DNA of 19,500 nucleotides from an uncultured Solobacterium sp. GTDB lineage: Bacteria > Bacillota_I > Bacilli_A > Erysipelotrichales > Erysipelotrichaceae. Location: contig URYK01000049.1 in assembly GCA_900552125.1 (NCBI GenBank), positions 1 to 19,500 on the forward strand, read 5' to 3'. The position numbers and the translations under genes were made by a program. Shown one piece after another: positions 5,179-13,063 of the stretch (positions within the stretch are counted from its first letter, which is position 1; each line of letters starts with the position of its first letter). The notes below the pieces were generated by a model. The model was given only the letters and a program-made list of their open reading frames with translations. It did no database searches and had not been told where the DNA came from.

Positions 5179-7173
5179 ATGAGTAAATATAGTTCAATTT
5201 TTGAACCATTGACAGTTAAACACATGACGATTCCTAATCGTATCGTGATGACTCCAATGGGTACAAATTTCGGTGAGCAGAATGGTGAAATGAGTTTTCT
5301 GCACATTGATTATTATGAACAACGTGCAATGGGCGGTACTGGTCTAATTATCGTTGAAAATGCCTGTGTTGATTACCCATTAGGTTCTAATGGTACGACA
5401 CAGCTGCGTATTGACCATGATAACTATATCCCTAGATTATATAAGCTAGTGGAAACTGTACATAAGCATGACACAAGAATTGCGATTCAGTTGAATCATG
5501 CAGGTGCAAGTGCAATGAAAGAAAGAACAGGCGTTCAGCCGGTAAGCGCTAGTACATTACCTAATAAAAAAGGTGGTGCTGCTCCTCGTGCACTAGAAAA
5601 AGACGAAATTTTACGTATTGTGGATTGTTATGCAAAAGCTGCAAAACGTGCTATGATTATTGGGTTTGATGCGGTAGAAATTCATGCTGGTCATTCTTAT
5701 TTGATCAATCAGTTTCTTTCTCCTCTGACAAATGATCGTACTGATGAATTCGGTGGAAGCTATGAAAACCGTGCTCGTTTTGCGAAAATGGTAATGGAAG
5801 CTGTTCGTAAAGAAGTAGGACCAATGTTCCCAATTATTGTACGTATTAGTGCAGATGAATTCTTAAAAGGAGGAAATACCTTAGAAGATTCATTGAAATT
5901 GCTTGAATACTTCCAGGAAGAAGCAGATATTATCGATGTATCCTGTGGATTATCTGATTCTATTCATTATCAGATTGATGCAAATTATCTGCCTGATGGT
6001 TGGCGTTCTTATATGGCAAAAGCTGTAAAAGAAAAATTTAATAAACCGGTTATCACAACAGGAAATATCCGTGATCCTAAGGTTGCGGAAGAAATCTTAG
6101 AAAAAGGTGATGCGGATCTGATTGGCATGGGTCGTCAGATGATTGCAGATCCAAACTGGGTAAATAAAGTTCATTATGGTAAAGAAGATACTATCCGTAA
6201 ATGTATTTCATGTAATATTGGATGTTCAGGACATCGTATTGGATTAAACAGACCAATTCGCTGTACAGTAAACCCAAGTGTTAATGAAGCTGAATCATAT
6301 AAAGAATGGAAAGTGAAGAAACCATGCAATGTTGTTGTTATCGGTGGAGGAACTGCTGGTCTTGAAGCAGCTTGTACAGCAGCTGAAGTAGGATGTACGA
6401 CATTCCTAATTGAAAAACAAGATCATTTAGGTGGTTTAGGATATGAAATTTCTAAAATCCCTGATAAAAAACGTTTACGTGATTTCCCAGATTATTTGAT
6501 TCAGCGTGCAAATCGTTTACGTAATCTGATTGTCTTTACAAATACAGAAGCAACTGTTCCATTTGTGAAGATGTTAAAACCTGACTTTATTATTAATGCG
6601 ACAGGATCAACTCCATTATTGCCGCCAATTCAGGGATTAAAAGAGAATATGGATGCAAAAGGCAGCAAAGTTACAGGTATCCTAGGAATGATTTCTAATA
6701 TCAGCAGCTATCCAGAAGATATGAATGGCAAAAAAGTTTGTGTTGTAGGCGGAGGAGCTGTTGGACTTGATGTAGTAGAATTCTTCGCAAAACGCGGCGC
6801 AGATGTACGTATTGTAGAAATGCTTCAAGTGGTTGGAAAAGACTTAGATACAGTAACAAAAATTGGTACTTATGATATGCTGGAAAAACACAATGTTGAT
6901 GTAATGACATCTACTGCATTGATGGAAGTTCATAAGGATCACTTTGTGGTAAAACGTAATGATGCTTTAGAAAATTTAGATTTCGACTATGGCTTTGTTT
7001 GTTTGGGTATGCGTGCTTATGCACCGGTTTTAAATGAATTAAAAGAAGCGTTTAATTCTGATGAAGTAGAAATTATGAATATCGGTGACAGCGTTCGTGC
7101 AAGAAGAATCATTGATGGTGTTGCCGAAGGTAGAAATGTATTGAATGCTTTAAAGAAAAGAGATTTCTTATAA
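5179..7173 (+). CDS. Old-Yellow-Enzyme/2,4-dienoyl-CoA reductase-type FMN-FAD-[4Fe-4S] oxidoreductase, possible dehydroshikimate reductase
   Basis: A 664-residue, three-part flavoprotein reductase. Residues 1-340 form an OYE-type FMN barrel with MTPMGTN (24-30), QLNHAG (104-109) and HAGHSYLINQFLSP (169-182), where Tyr174 is at the usual proton-donor position. Cys342, Cys345, Cys349 and Cys362 should bind a [4Fe-4S] cluster, as in E. coli FadH. Residues 384-664 form the FAD/NAD(P)H domain, with dinucleotide motifs GGGTAG (389-394) and GGGAVG (524-529) and a closing NIGD. Electrons would pass from NAD(P)H through FAD and Fe-S to FMN, reducing a C=C bond next to a carbonyl. As first gene of a dehydroquinate/dehydroshikimate cluster, its substrate may be 3-dehydroshikimate or shikimate; that is inference. 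Alternatives are a cinnamate/enoate reductase or a bile-acid-type (BaiCD-like) enzyme. The start has AGGAGG 5 bases upstream. Confidence 0.9.
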   Translation: MSKYSSIFEPLTVKHMTIPNRIVMTPMGTNFGEQNGEMSFLHIDYYEQRAMGGTGLIIVENACVDYPLGSNGTTQLRIDHDNYIPRLYKLVETVHKHDTRIAIQLNHAGASAMKERTGVQPVSASTLPNKKGGAAPRALEKDEILRIVDCYAKAAKRAMIIGFDAVEIHAGHSYLINQFLSPLTNDRTDEFGGSYENRARFAKMVMEAVRKEVGPMFPIIVRISADEFLKGGNTLEDSLKLLEYFQEEADIIDVSCGLSDSIHYQIDANYLPDGWRSYMAKAVKEKFNKPVITTGNIRDPKVAEEILEKGDADLIGMGRQMIADPNWVNKVHYGKEDTIRKCISCNIGCSGHRIGLNRPIRCTVNPSVNEAESYKEWKVKKPCNVVVIGGGTAGLEAACTAAEVGCTTFLIEKQDHLGGLGYEISKIPDKKRLRDFPDYLIQRANRLRNLIVFTNTEATVPFVKMLKPDFIINATGSTPLLPPIQGLKENMDAKGSKVTGILGMISNISSYPEDMNGKKVCVVGGGAVGLDVVEFFAKRGADVRIVEMLQVVGKDLDTVTKIGTYDMLEKHNVDVMTSTALMEVHKDHFVVKRNDALENLDFDYGFVCLGMRAYAPVLNELKEAFNSDEVEIMNIGDSVRARRIIDGVAEGRNVLNALKKRDFL

Positions 7174-7196
7174 AAATATAACAGGAGGATAAGAAT

Positions 7197-8069
7197 ATGG
7201 CAGAAAGAATTACAGGACATACAGAATTAATTGGATTGATTGCGACTCCAATCCGTCACTCAAAATCACCAACTATGCATAATGAAGCATTTGCTAAATT
7301 AGGATTAGATTATGCATATCTAGCATTTGAAGTAGGGAATGAAGAATTAGAAGATGCTGTAAAAGGGTTAAAGGCATTAAAAGTACGTGGTTATAATGTA
7401 TCTATGCCAAATAAAACAGTAATTGGACAATACTTAGATCATTTATCTCCAGCTGCAAAATTATGCGGTGCAGTTAATACTGTTGTAAATGATAATGGAG
7501 TATTAACAGGTCATATTACAGATGGTATTGGTTATATGCGTTCTTTACAGGATGCTGGAATTGATGTGATCGGGAAGAAAATGACAATTGTTGGTGCTGG
7601 AGGAGCTGCAACTGCAATTGAAATCCAGGCTGCTCTTGATGGCGTTAAAGAAATTTCAATTTTCAACCGTAAAGATGAATTTTGGGAAAGAGCTGAACAG
7701 AATGTAAAAAACATCAATGAAACAACAAACTGTAAAGCAACATTATATGATTTAGCTAATACAGAAGCATTGAGAAGAGAAATCAATGATAGCTACTTAT
7801 TCGCAAATGCAACAGGTGTTGGAATGAAACCTTTAGAAGGACAGATGGTTATTCCTGATGCTAGTTTCTTACGTGAAGATTTAATTGTTACAGATGTTGT
7901 ATATATGCCGGAAGAAACTGAATTATTACGTGTTGCGAAAGAAGTAGGATGTAAAACAATCAACGGATTAGGTATGATGCTATATCAGGGTGCTGCTGCA
8001 TTTGAATTGTGGACTGGTAAAGAAATGCCAATCGATTATATGAAAGATATCTTAAATATTCATTTTTAA
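7197..8069 (+). CDS. ydiB: Quinate/shikimate dehydrogenase, YdiB-type
   Basis: Interconverts quinate with 3-dehydroquinate and shikimate with 3-dehydroshikimate; YdiB enzymes accept NAD or NADP. The 290-residue sequence follows E. coli YdiB closely: LIGLIATPIRHSKSPTM (substrate Ser22 and Ser24), GYNVSMPNK with the catalytic Lys73, SPAAKLCGAVNT, GHITDG with Asp109, GAGGAA (133-138), NRKDEF (157-162, the YdiB-type coenzyme-recognition loop, unlike AroE) and the NGLGMMLYQGA C-terminal motif. One departure stands out: the Asn usually before Thr-Asp in NTDG is Ile107 here. The gene is 23 bases after the reductase with an AGGAGG site, clearly in the same operon. It is a second shikimate dehydrogenase besides the AroE-AroK fusion, and its context suggests the catabolic, NAD-reducing direction. 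Confidence 0.93.
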   Translation: MAERITGHTELIGLIATPIRHSKSPTMHNEAFAKLGLDYAYLAFEVGNEELEDAVKGLKALKVRGYNVSMPNKTVIGQYLDHLSPAAKLCGAVNTVVNDNGVLTGHITDGIGYMRSLQDAGIDVIGKKMTIVGAGGAATAIEIQAALDGVKEISIFNRKDEFWERAEQNVKNINETTNCKATLYDLANTEALRREINDSYLFANATGVGMKPLEGQMVIPDASFLREDLIVTDVVYMPEETELLRVAKEVGCKTINGLGMMLYQGAAAFELWTGKEMPIDYMKDILNIHF

Positions 8070-8088
8070 TAATTGCTGAGGAGAAGTT

Positions 8089-9270
8089 ATGAATAAAAAA
8101 TATTATCCAAGTGCTTTCATCTTGTACTTGAATTACTTTATACATGGAATTGGCTGTTCAATTTTAGGACAAGCTGTAATTAAAGAAATGCTGGCTGAAC
8201 AATGGGGAGCTGGCGCAGGGGCCGTAGGGTCTGTTACTATGGTAGCAGCAGCATTAGGTTTAGGACGTTTGATTTCCTTACCTATTGCTGGACCATTATC
8301 AGATAAAATGGGAAGAAAGATTTCATCTTTGATTGGAGTTGCTTCTTATGCAATCTTCTTTATCGGAATTGCGATGTCAAGTAATATGTGGATTGCATAT
8401 GTTGCGGCAATTTTAGGCGGTATTGCGAACTCTTTCCTGGATACGGGTGTAATTCCTGCTTGTGTTGAAATATTAGAACCTAGATCATCACTAGCAACAA
8501 TGCTTACTAAGTTCTTTATTTCTGTAGCACAGCTATTATTACCTTTTATGTTAGGAAGTATTGCAGCTGCTAATCTATCTTATAACGTATTACTATATAT
8601 AAGTGGTATTGCGATTCTTGTGATTGGTGTGTTGTTATTCTTTGCACCACTTCCTAAACAAGAAAAGAAAGAAACAGAAAAAGCACCTTCTTTATTAGAT
8701 AATATCAAAAGTGCTCATTTCTCAATAGAAAGTATTGCGCTAATCGTAATTGGATTTACATGTACGGCAACTTTCCAGCTTTGGTTAAACTGCGCACAGA
8801 CGTTTGCGAAAGATATTGCTGGAGTACAGGACCCAAGCATCATGCAGACATATTATTCTATGGGATCTTTAGCCGCAATCATCGTAACTGCGTTATTAGT
8901 ATCTAAGATTAAAGGTGTACGTTTCTTATTCGTATATCCATTAGTAACTTTAATAAGCTTAATTGCAGTATATTTTATTCGTACTGAAGCTATCTGCTAT
9001 ATAGGTGCTGCTCTTGTTGGATACAGTGCAGGTGGAGTTATCCTTCAGCTTGTGACTGCAACAGCTAATGATTTATTTCCAAAAATCAAAGGTACGATCA
9101 CAAGTATCGTAATGATTATGTCTAGTTTATCTAACTATACGATTTTATCTCTTGCAGGTACAATGAATTCTGATGCTATTTTATTAATGAATATCGGAAT
9201 TACTGCAGTTGGTGTTTTATTAGCATTATTTGTAAATGTACGTTTCAAAAAACTAACTTCTAATTTATAG
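8089..9270 (+). CDS. Major facilitator superfamily transporter, probably for quinate/shikimate-like acids or a product
   Basis: A 393-residue integral membrane protein with about 12 hydrophobic segments spread evenly, beginning at residues 8-30. MFS motif A, GPLSDKMGRK (68-77), lies in the loop between helices 2 and 3, and a charged central loop (about 187-205, KQEKKETEKAPS) separates the two six-helix halves. No signal peptide or extra domain is seen. It follows ydiB by 19 bases with a GGAG site, so it belongs to the operon. Because a complete TRAP uptake system is encoded just downstream, this carrier may take a different cyclitol acid, export the reduced end product, or exchange one for the other. 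Substrate cannot be read from the sequence. Confidence 0.85.
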   Translation: MNKKYYPSAFILYLNYFIHGIGCSILGQAVIKEMLAEQWGAGAGAVGSVTMVAAALGLGRLISLPIAGPLSDKMGRKISSLIGVASYAIFFIGIAMSSNMWIAYVAAILGGIANSFLDTGVIPACVEILEPRSSLATMLTKFFISVAQLLLPFMLGSIAAANLSYNVLLYISGIAILVIGVLLFFAPLPKQEKKETEKAPSLLDNIKSAHFSIESIALIVIGFTCTATFQLWLNCAQTFAKDIAGVQDPSIMQTYYSMGSLAAIIVTALLVSKIKGVRFLFVYPLVTLISLIAVYFIRTEAICYIGAALVGYSAGGVILQLVTATANDLFPKIKGTITSIVMIMSSLSNYTILSLAGTMNSDAILLMNIGITAVGVLLALFVNVRFKKLTSNL

Positions 9271-9287
9271 AAATCAGATATTAAAAT

Positions 9288-9296
9288 TGATATAAT
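9288..9296 (+). promoter_or_regulatory. Possible internal promoter (extended -10) before the TRAP genes
   Basis: TGATATAAT (9288-9296) matches an extended -10 box, with no clear -35 box. The 55-base gap after the MFS gene is the longest inside the operon up to the terminator after aroD. It could give the TRAP-aroD half separate basal expression. Confidence 0.35.
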
Positions 9297-9325
9297 AAAT
9301 CTATTCCGTATGAAGGAGGTATTGC

Positions 9326-9835
9326 ATGAAAATACTAAAATGGCTTGATGATAATTTAGAAGAAACAATATTAATAGTATTATTAGTCATCATGACAGGG
9401 CTAATGGGAATCCAGATCATTAGTCGATATATTTTCAATGCGTCATTAAGCTGGTCAGAAGAATTAACACGATATCTATTCATCTGGAGTGGCTTTATCA
9501 GTATTAGTTATTGTATAAAAAAATGGATTTCCATTAAAATTGATCAAGTAATTTTATTATTGCCTAAATCAATTTATACGTATGCACAGTTAATATTGAA
9601 TTGTATATTGTTTATACTCTTTGTATATTTAAGTGTGCATGCAGTGAATTTTTTACAAATGAGTTTTGAAAGCGGACAGCTTTCACCTGCTTTAGGATTG
9701 CCGATGCCTTTTGTGCAATCGGCACCTTTAGTGGGATTTATTTTAGCAAGTGTACGCAGTTTTCAGCAGATTTATTTAGATGTAAAAAAAATCATGAAAT
9801 CTGGTAAGAAAGAAGCGGAAGCAGGGAAGGAGTAG
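9326..9835 (+). CDS. TRAP transporter small membrane subunit (DctQ family)
   Basis: A 169-residue membrane protein with four hydrophobic segments (about 14-34, 50-66, 86-108 and 128-148), the usual DctQ topology. The family signature is clear at residues 30-52: an aromatic-rich RYIFNASLSWSEELTRYLF with the conserved Ser-Trp-x-Glu-Glu and Arg. The partner protein DctM follows after 4 bases. In TRAP systems this subunit supports the large membrane subunit in sodium-driven uptake of an acid delivered by the extracellular binding protein. The start has a GGAGG site 6 bases upstream. The C-terminal tail is highly charged and cytosolic. Confidence 0.92.
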   Translation: MKILKWLDDNLEETILIVLLVIMTGLMGIQIISRYIFNASLSWSEELTRYLFIWSGFISISYCIKKWISIKIDQVILLLPKSIYTYAQLILNCILFILFVYLSVHAVNFLQMSFESGQLSPALGLPMPFVQSAPLVGFILASVRSFQQIYLDVKKIMKSGKKEAEAGKE

Positions 9836-9839
9836 GTGT

Positions 9840-11132
9840 ATGTTAGCAATAGGTATATTAGTATTATTTACACTTTTACTTCTTTTATCTGTTCCTGTTT
9901 CATCAGCACTTGCGATTGTCGCAATTACTCCAGGAATTGTGGATCCTAACTTTCATATTTCTAGTGAATATGTAATTCGTTCCATGCTTGGAGGTATTGA
10001 TTCTTTTCCATTATTAGCAGTTCCAATGTTTATTTTATCTGGAATTTTAATGGCTAAAGGTGGAGTAAGTAAACGTTTATTTGATGTATTTTCTTATTTT
10101 TTAGGAGAACATACCGCAGGTATGCCATGTGCAGTTATTGTGACATGTTTATTTTATGGAGCTATTTCAGGAAGTGCCCCAGCTACAGTTGCGGCCGTAG
10201 GAAGTATGACGATTCCATTACTGATTCGTATGGGATATGATAAAGTATTTGTAACAGCTCTTGTTGCTGTTGCAGGTGGATTAGGTGTCATTATACCACC
10301 TAGTATTCCATTTATTCTTTATGGAATGGCAAGTGGAGCCAGTGTTGGAAAAATGTTTATAGCCGGCATTATACCTGGTATCCTGATTGCAGCTCTATTA
10401 ATGATTTATGCTATTTATCATTGTAAGATACATGGTGAAGATAAAGAAAAGATACATGCTGAAGTATCTGCTCTTCATGAAAAAGGATTTGCACGAGTAT
10501 TCTTAGATAGCTTTTGGGCATTGCTGACACCTATCATTATATTAGGCTGTATTTATAGTGGTGTTGCTTCTCCAACGGAAGCAGCTGTTATTTCTGTATT
10601 CTATGCATTATTTATTTCTATGTTTGTTTATAAAACATTACATATAAAAGATTTAAAAGCTGTTTTAGTAGAAGCGATTCGAACATTTGCGCCAATCTTA
10701 TTTATTTTAAGTGCTGCAGTTGCATTCTCGCGCATTATTACATTGCTGCAGATTCCTGAACTTGCTGGTGACTTCATCTTATCGAACTTCCATAGTAAAG
10801 TATCAATTCTAATTGTTATTAATATTTTATTATTGTTAGTTGGTATGGTAATGGATACATCTCCGGCGATTCTGATTCTTACACCTATTTTATTGCCGAT
10901 TGTTACAGAAATCGGTGTTGATCCAATTCAGTTTGGTATTATTATGGTAGTTAATTTGGCAATAGGATTTGTTACACCGCCAATAGGCATTAATCTGTTT
11001 GTCGCTAGTTCCTTGACAGATGTTCCGATTATGCAGATTGCTCGTAAAGCATTACCGCTGATTCTATTCTTTCTATTTGCGCTAATATTAATTACCTTTA
11101 TACCACAGATTTCGTTAGCGTTGGTAGATTGA
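9840..11132 (+). CDS. TRAP transporter large membrane subunit (DctM family)
   Basis: The 430-residue transport channel of the TRAP system, hydrophobic throughout with about 11-12 segments. Family motifs include PMFILSGILMAKGGVS (62-77), GAISGSAPATVAAVGS (107-122, the conserved Gly-Ser-Ala region), GGLGVIIPPSIPFILYG (147-163) and a late GMVMDTSPAILILTPILLPI. It probably uses a sodium gradient to import the carboxylate held by the DctP protein. Its ribosome site lies in the last codons of dctQ, so translation is probably coupled. Length and motifs are complete. Substrate is inferred from the operon (quinate, shikimate or related acids) and not from the sequence. Confidence 0.93.
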   Translation: MLAIGILVLFTLLLLLSVPVSSALAIVAITPGIVDPNFHISSEYVIRSMLGGIDSFPLLAVPMFILSGILMAKGGVSKRLFDVFSYFLGEHTAGMPCAVIVTCLFYGAISGSAPATVAAVGSMTIPLLIRMGYDKVFVTALVAVAGGLGVIIPPSIPFILYGMASGASVGKMFIAGIIPGILIAALLMIYAIYHCKIHGEDKEKIHAEVSALHEKGFARVFLDSFWALLTPIIILGCIYSGVASPTEAAVISVFYALFISMFVYKTLHIKDLKAVLVEAIRTFAPILFILSAAVAFSRIITLLQIPELAGDFILSNFHSKVSILIVINILLLLVGMVMDTSPAILILTPILLPIVTEIGVDPIQFGIIMVVNLAIGFVTPPIGINLFVASSLTDVPIMQIARKALPLILFFLFALILITFIPQISLALVD

Positions 11133-11148
11133 AAGGAAGTAGGTAATT

Positions 11149-12150
11149 ATGAAAAAGTTAGTAACTATCTGCTGCACATTGCTGCTTTTATGCGGCTGTA
11201 GTGAGAAAATTGAAGATAGCGCAAAAGTATCACAGAAATATCCATGGATCATTGCTACTGATTCACCTGCTGATACGGTTACGGGAATATTTGCAGAAAC
11301 ATTTGCAAGTGAAGTGGAACGTCTTAGCAACGGTGAAATTCAGGTTCAGGTTTATGATAATGGTACACTGGGCGGAGATCGTGAATTGATTGAAAGTTGT
11401 ATGGGAAATGATATTCCATTCATTTTGCAGAATACAGCTCCTCAGACCAACTTTATGCCAAAGCTTTCTATATTTGATTTACCTGTAGCTTATACATCCA
11501 TTGATGAATTACGTAAAGTGATTGATGATGAAAGTTTTATTTCCATGATTGAAGACATTTACCAGGAAGAAGGTCTGCATTTATTAGCTATGGGTGATCA
11601 GAATTTCCGTGTGCTTACTACTAATAAGAAAATCACAAATATTGCTGATTTGCAGGGACAAAAAATCCGTACGATGGAAAATGCAAATCATATAGCATTC
11701 TGGCAGTCTTTAGGTGCTAATCCTACACCAATGACATTCTCAGAAGTGTATATTGGTTTACAGCAGGGTACGATTGATGCACAGGAAAATCCATATGAAG
11801 TTATTGTTTCAGGAAAGATTTATGAACAGCAGGATTATGTTGTACAGACAAACCATCTGCCTCATTTGTTATCTTTAATAGTAAATGATGAATTCTTTTC
11901 TAGCTTAAGTGAGGAGAATCAGAAAATTGTGGAAACTGCTGCAGAAAACGCTAAAGAGTATGCACGAGAACAAGCAGATGAGCGTGTAGCTGATCGTTTA
12001 AAGACAATAACTGAAAGTGGAACACAAATCATTACATTAGATGATACTATGATTTCACAGATTAGAAATAAAGCTAAGCCTGTTTATGAATCCATTCATG
12101 AAATAACAGGAGATGCATTATATAACGCATATGTAATACAAATGCATTAG
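11149..12150 (+). CDS. TRAP transporter solute-binding lipoprotein (DctP family)
   Basis: A 333-residue extracellular substrate receptor. Residues 1-16 form a lipoprotein signal with lipobox LCGC (lipidation at Cys17), as expected in a Gram-positive that lacks a periplasm. The DctP fold shows in the N-terminal block with LSNGEIQVQVYDNGTLGGDRE (split here by position 59-79), GQKIRTM with Arg174, the residue that in this family clamps the ligand carboxylate, and FSEVYIGLQQGTIDAQENP (about 197-215). Presence of the Arg supports an organic acid ligand. The gene is third in the Q-M-P order, 16 bases after dctM and 8 bases before aroD, which ties transport to dehydroquinate metabolism. Confidence 0.92.
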   Translation: MKKLVTICCTLLLLCGCSEKIEDSAKVSQKYPWIIATDSPADTVTGIFAETFASEVERLSNGEIQVQVYDNGTLGGDRELIESCMGNDIPFILQNTAPQTNFMPKLSIFDLPVAYTSIDELRKVIDDESFISMIEDIYQEEGLHLLAMGDQNFRVLTTNKKITNIADLQGQKIRTMENANHIAFWQSLGANPTPMTFSEVYIGLQQGTIDAQENPYEVIVSGKIYEQQDYVVQTNHLPHLLSLIVNDEFFSSLSEENQKIVETAAENAKEYAREQADERVADRLKTITESGTQIITLDDTMISQIRNKAKPVYESIHEITGDALYNAYVIQMH

Positions 12151-12158
12151 GAGGAAGT

Positions 12159-12920
12159 ATGAATACAGTAAAGATTAGAAATATTGTAATTGGTGAAGGT
12201 ATGCCAAAAATCTGTGTTCCTATTGTAGGAACAACCAAAGAAGAACTTCTTCAGGAAGTTAAAGCATTACAGAACTTATCCGTTGATATTGTTGAATGGC
12301 GTATGGATTGGTTCAAAGAAATTGAAAATCTAGATGCCGCTAAAGAAATGGTAAAAACATTACGTGAAGCATTAAAGGATACTGCACTTTTAGCAACTTT
12401 CCGCAGTAAAAAAGAAGGCGGGGAACTGGAAGTATCTACTGAATATTATATTGCATTAAATAAAGCTATCGTAGATAGCGGTTGTGCAGATTTGATCGAT
12501 GTAGAACTTTTTACTGGTGAAACAGAAGTCAATGATATTGTTACATATGCTCACGAACATGGTGTAAAAGTAATTATGTCAAATCATGATTTTGATAAAA
12601 CACCTTCTTATGATGAAATCTTAACTCGTTTAAAAGCTATGCAGAGCTTAGATGCAGATATACCTAAGATTGCAGTTATGCCGACATGTAAAAAAGATGT
12701 CTTGACACTATTACAGGCAACAAATGAAATGCATGAAACTTATGCAGATCGCCCAATTATTACAATGTCTATGGCAGGTACTGGAGTTATTTCCAGATTA
12801 TGCGGTGAAGTATTTGGATCTGCACTTACATTTGGGGCAGCTAAAAAAGCTAGTGCACCAGGGCAGATGAATGTTGAAAATCTACATACTGTTCTTACAC
12901 TATTACACAAAAGCTTATAA
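12159..12920 (+). CDS. aroD: Type I 3-dehydroquinate dehydratase
   Basis: Converts 3-dehydroquinate to 3-dehydroshikimate (reversible) through a Schiff base. The 253-residue protein matches the Salmonella/E. coli type I enzyme so closely that residue numbers coincide: Glu46 and Arg48 (EWRMD), Arg82 and Glu86 (FRSKKE), His143 in SNHDFDKTP, Schiff-base Lys170 in IPKIAVMP, Arg213, Ser232 and Gln236 (SAPGQ). All catalytic residues are present. It is the last gene of the cluster, with GGAGG upstream and a terminator downstream. With YdiB it allows quinate and shikimate to enter a common dehydroshikimate pool. It may also serve biosynthesis, since the aro operon next door has no dehydroquinase within the window. 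Confidence 0.96.
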   Translation: MNTVKIRNIVIGEGMPKICVPIVGTTKEELLQEVKALQNLSVDIVEWRMDWFKEIENLDAAKEMVKTLREALKDTALLATFRSKKEGGELEVSTEYYIALNKAIVDSGCADLIDVELFTGETEVNDIVTYAHEHGVKVIMSNHDFDKTPSYDEILTRLKAMQSLDADIPKIAVMPTCKKDVLTLLQATNEMHETYADRPIITMSMAGTGVISRLCGEVFGSALTFGAAKKASAPGQMNVENLHTVLTLLHKSL

Positions 12921-12928
12921 TATCTGAT

Positions 12929-12955
12929 GAAGACACTAGAATGTGTCTTCTTTTG
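12929..12955 (+). terminator. Intrinsic terminator after aroD
   Basis: GAAGACAC (12929-12936) pairs perfectly over 8 bp with GTGTCTTC (12943-12950), followed by TTTTGTTA. It ends the quinate/shikimate cluster and separates it from the flavoprotein pair downstream. Confidence 0.85.
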
Positions 12956-12975
12956 TTAGTATGCCGGAAAATCTA

Positions 12976-13004
12976 TTGCATAAAAAATTGAAAAAAGGTA
13001 AAAT
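12976..13004 (+). promoter_or_regulatory. Promoter of the NfnAB/SudBA-like operon
   Basis: TTGCAT (12976-12981) and TAAAAT (12999-13004) are separated by 17 bases, giving a predicted start near 13011. The pair therefore has its own promoter, independent of the cluster upstream. Confidence 0.65.
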
Positions 13005-13021
13005 AGAAACGTTAGAAGTGA

Positions 13022-13042
13022 TTCATTTTCAACGAAAATGAA
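13022..13042. promoter_or_regulatory. 9-bp perfect dyad in the leader of the NfnA/SudB gene, candidate operator
   Basis: TTCATTTTC (13022-13030) and GAAAATGAA (13034-13042) are perfect inverted repeats around AAC, about 11-31 bases past the predicted start. An overlapping palindrome, TGAAAATTTTCA, lies at 13039-13050. Position and symmetry fit a repressor site. As RNA the dyad would form a tight hairpin ahead of the GGAAGGAG ribosome site. Confidence 0.5.
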
Positions 13043-13063
13043 AATTTTCAGGAAGGAGAAGCT

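Noticed and set aside
5179..12920. Protocatechuate-forming quinate catabolism
   Set aside because: No dehydroshikimate dehydratase (QuiC/AsbF-like) or ring-cleavage gene is present in the window; the cluster instead has a reductase.
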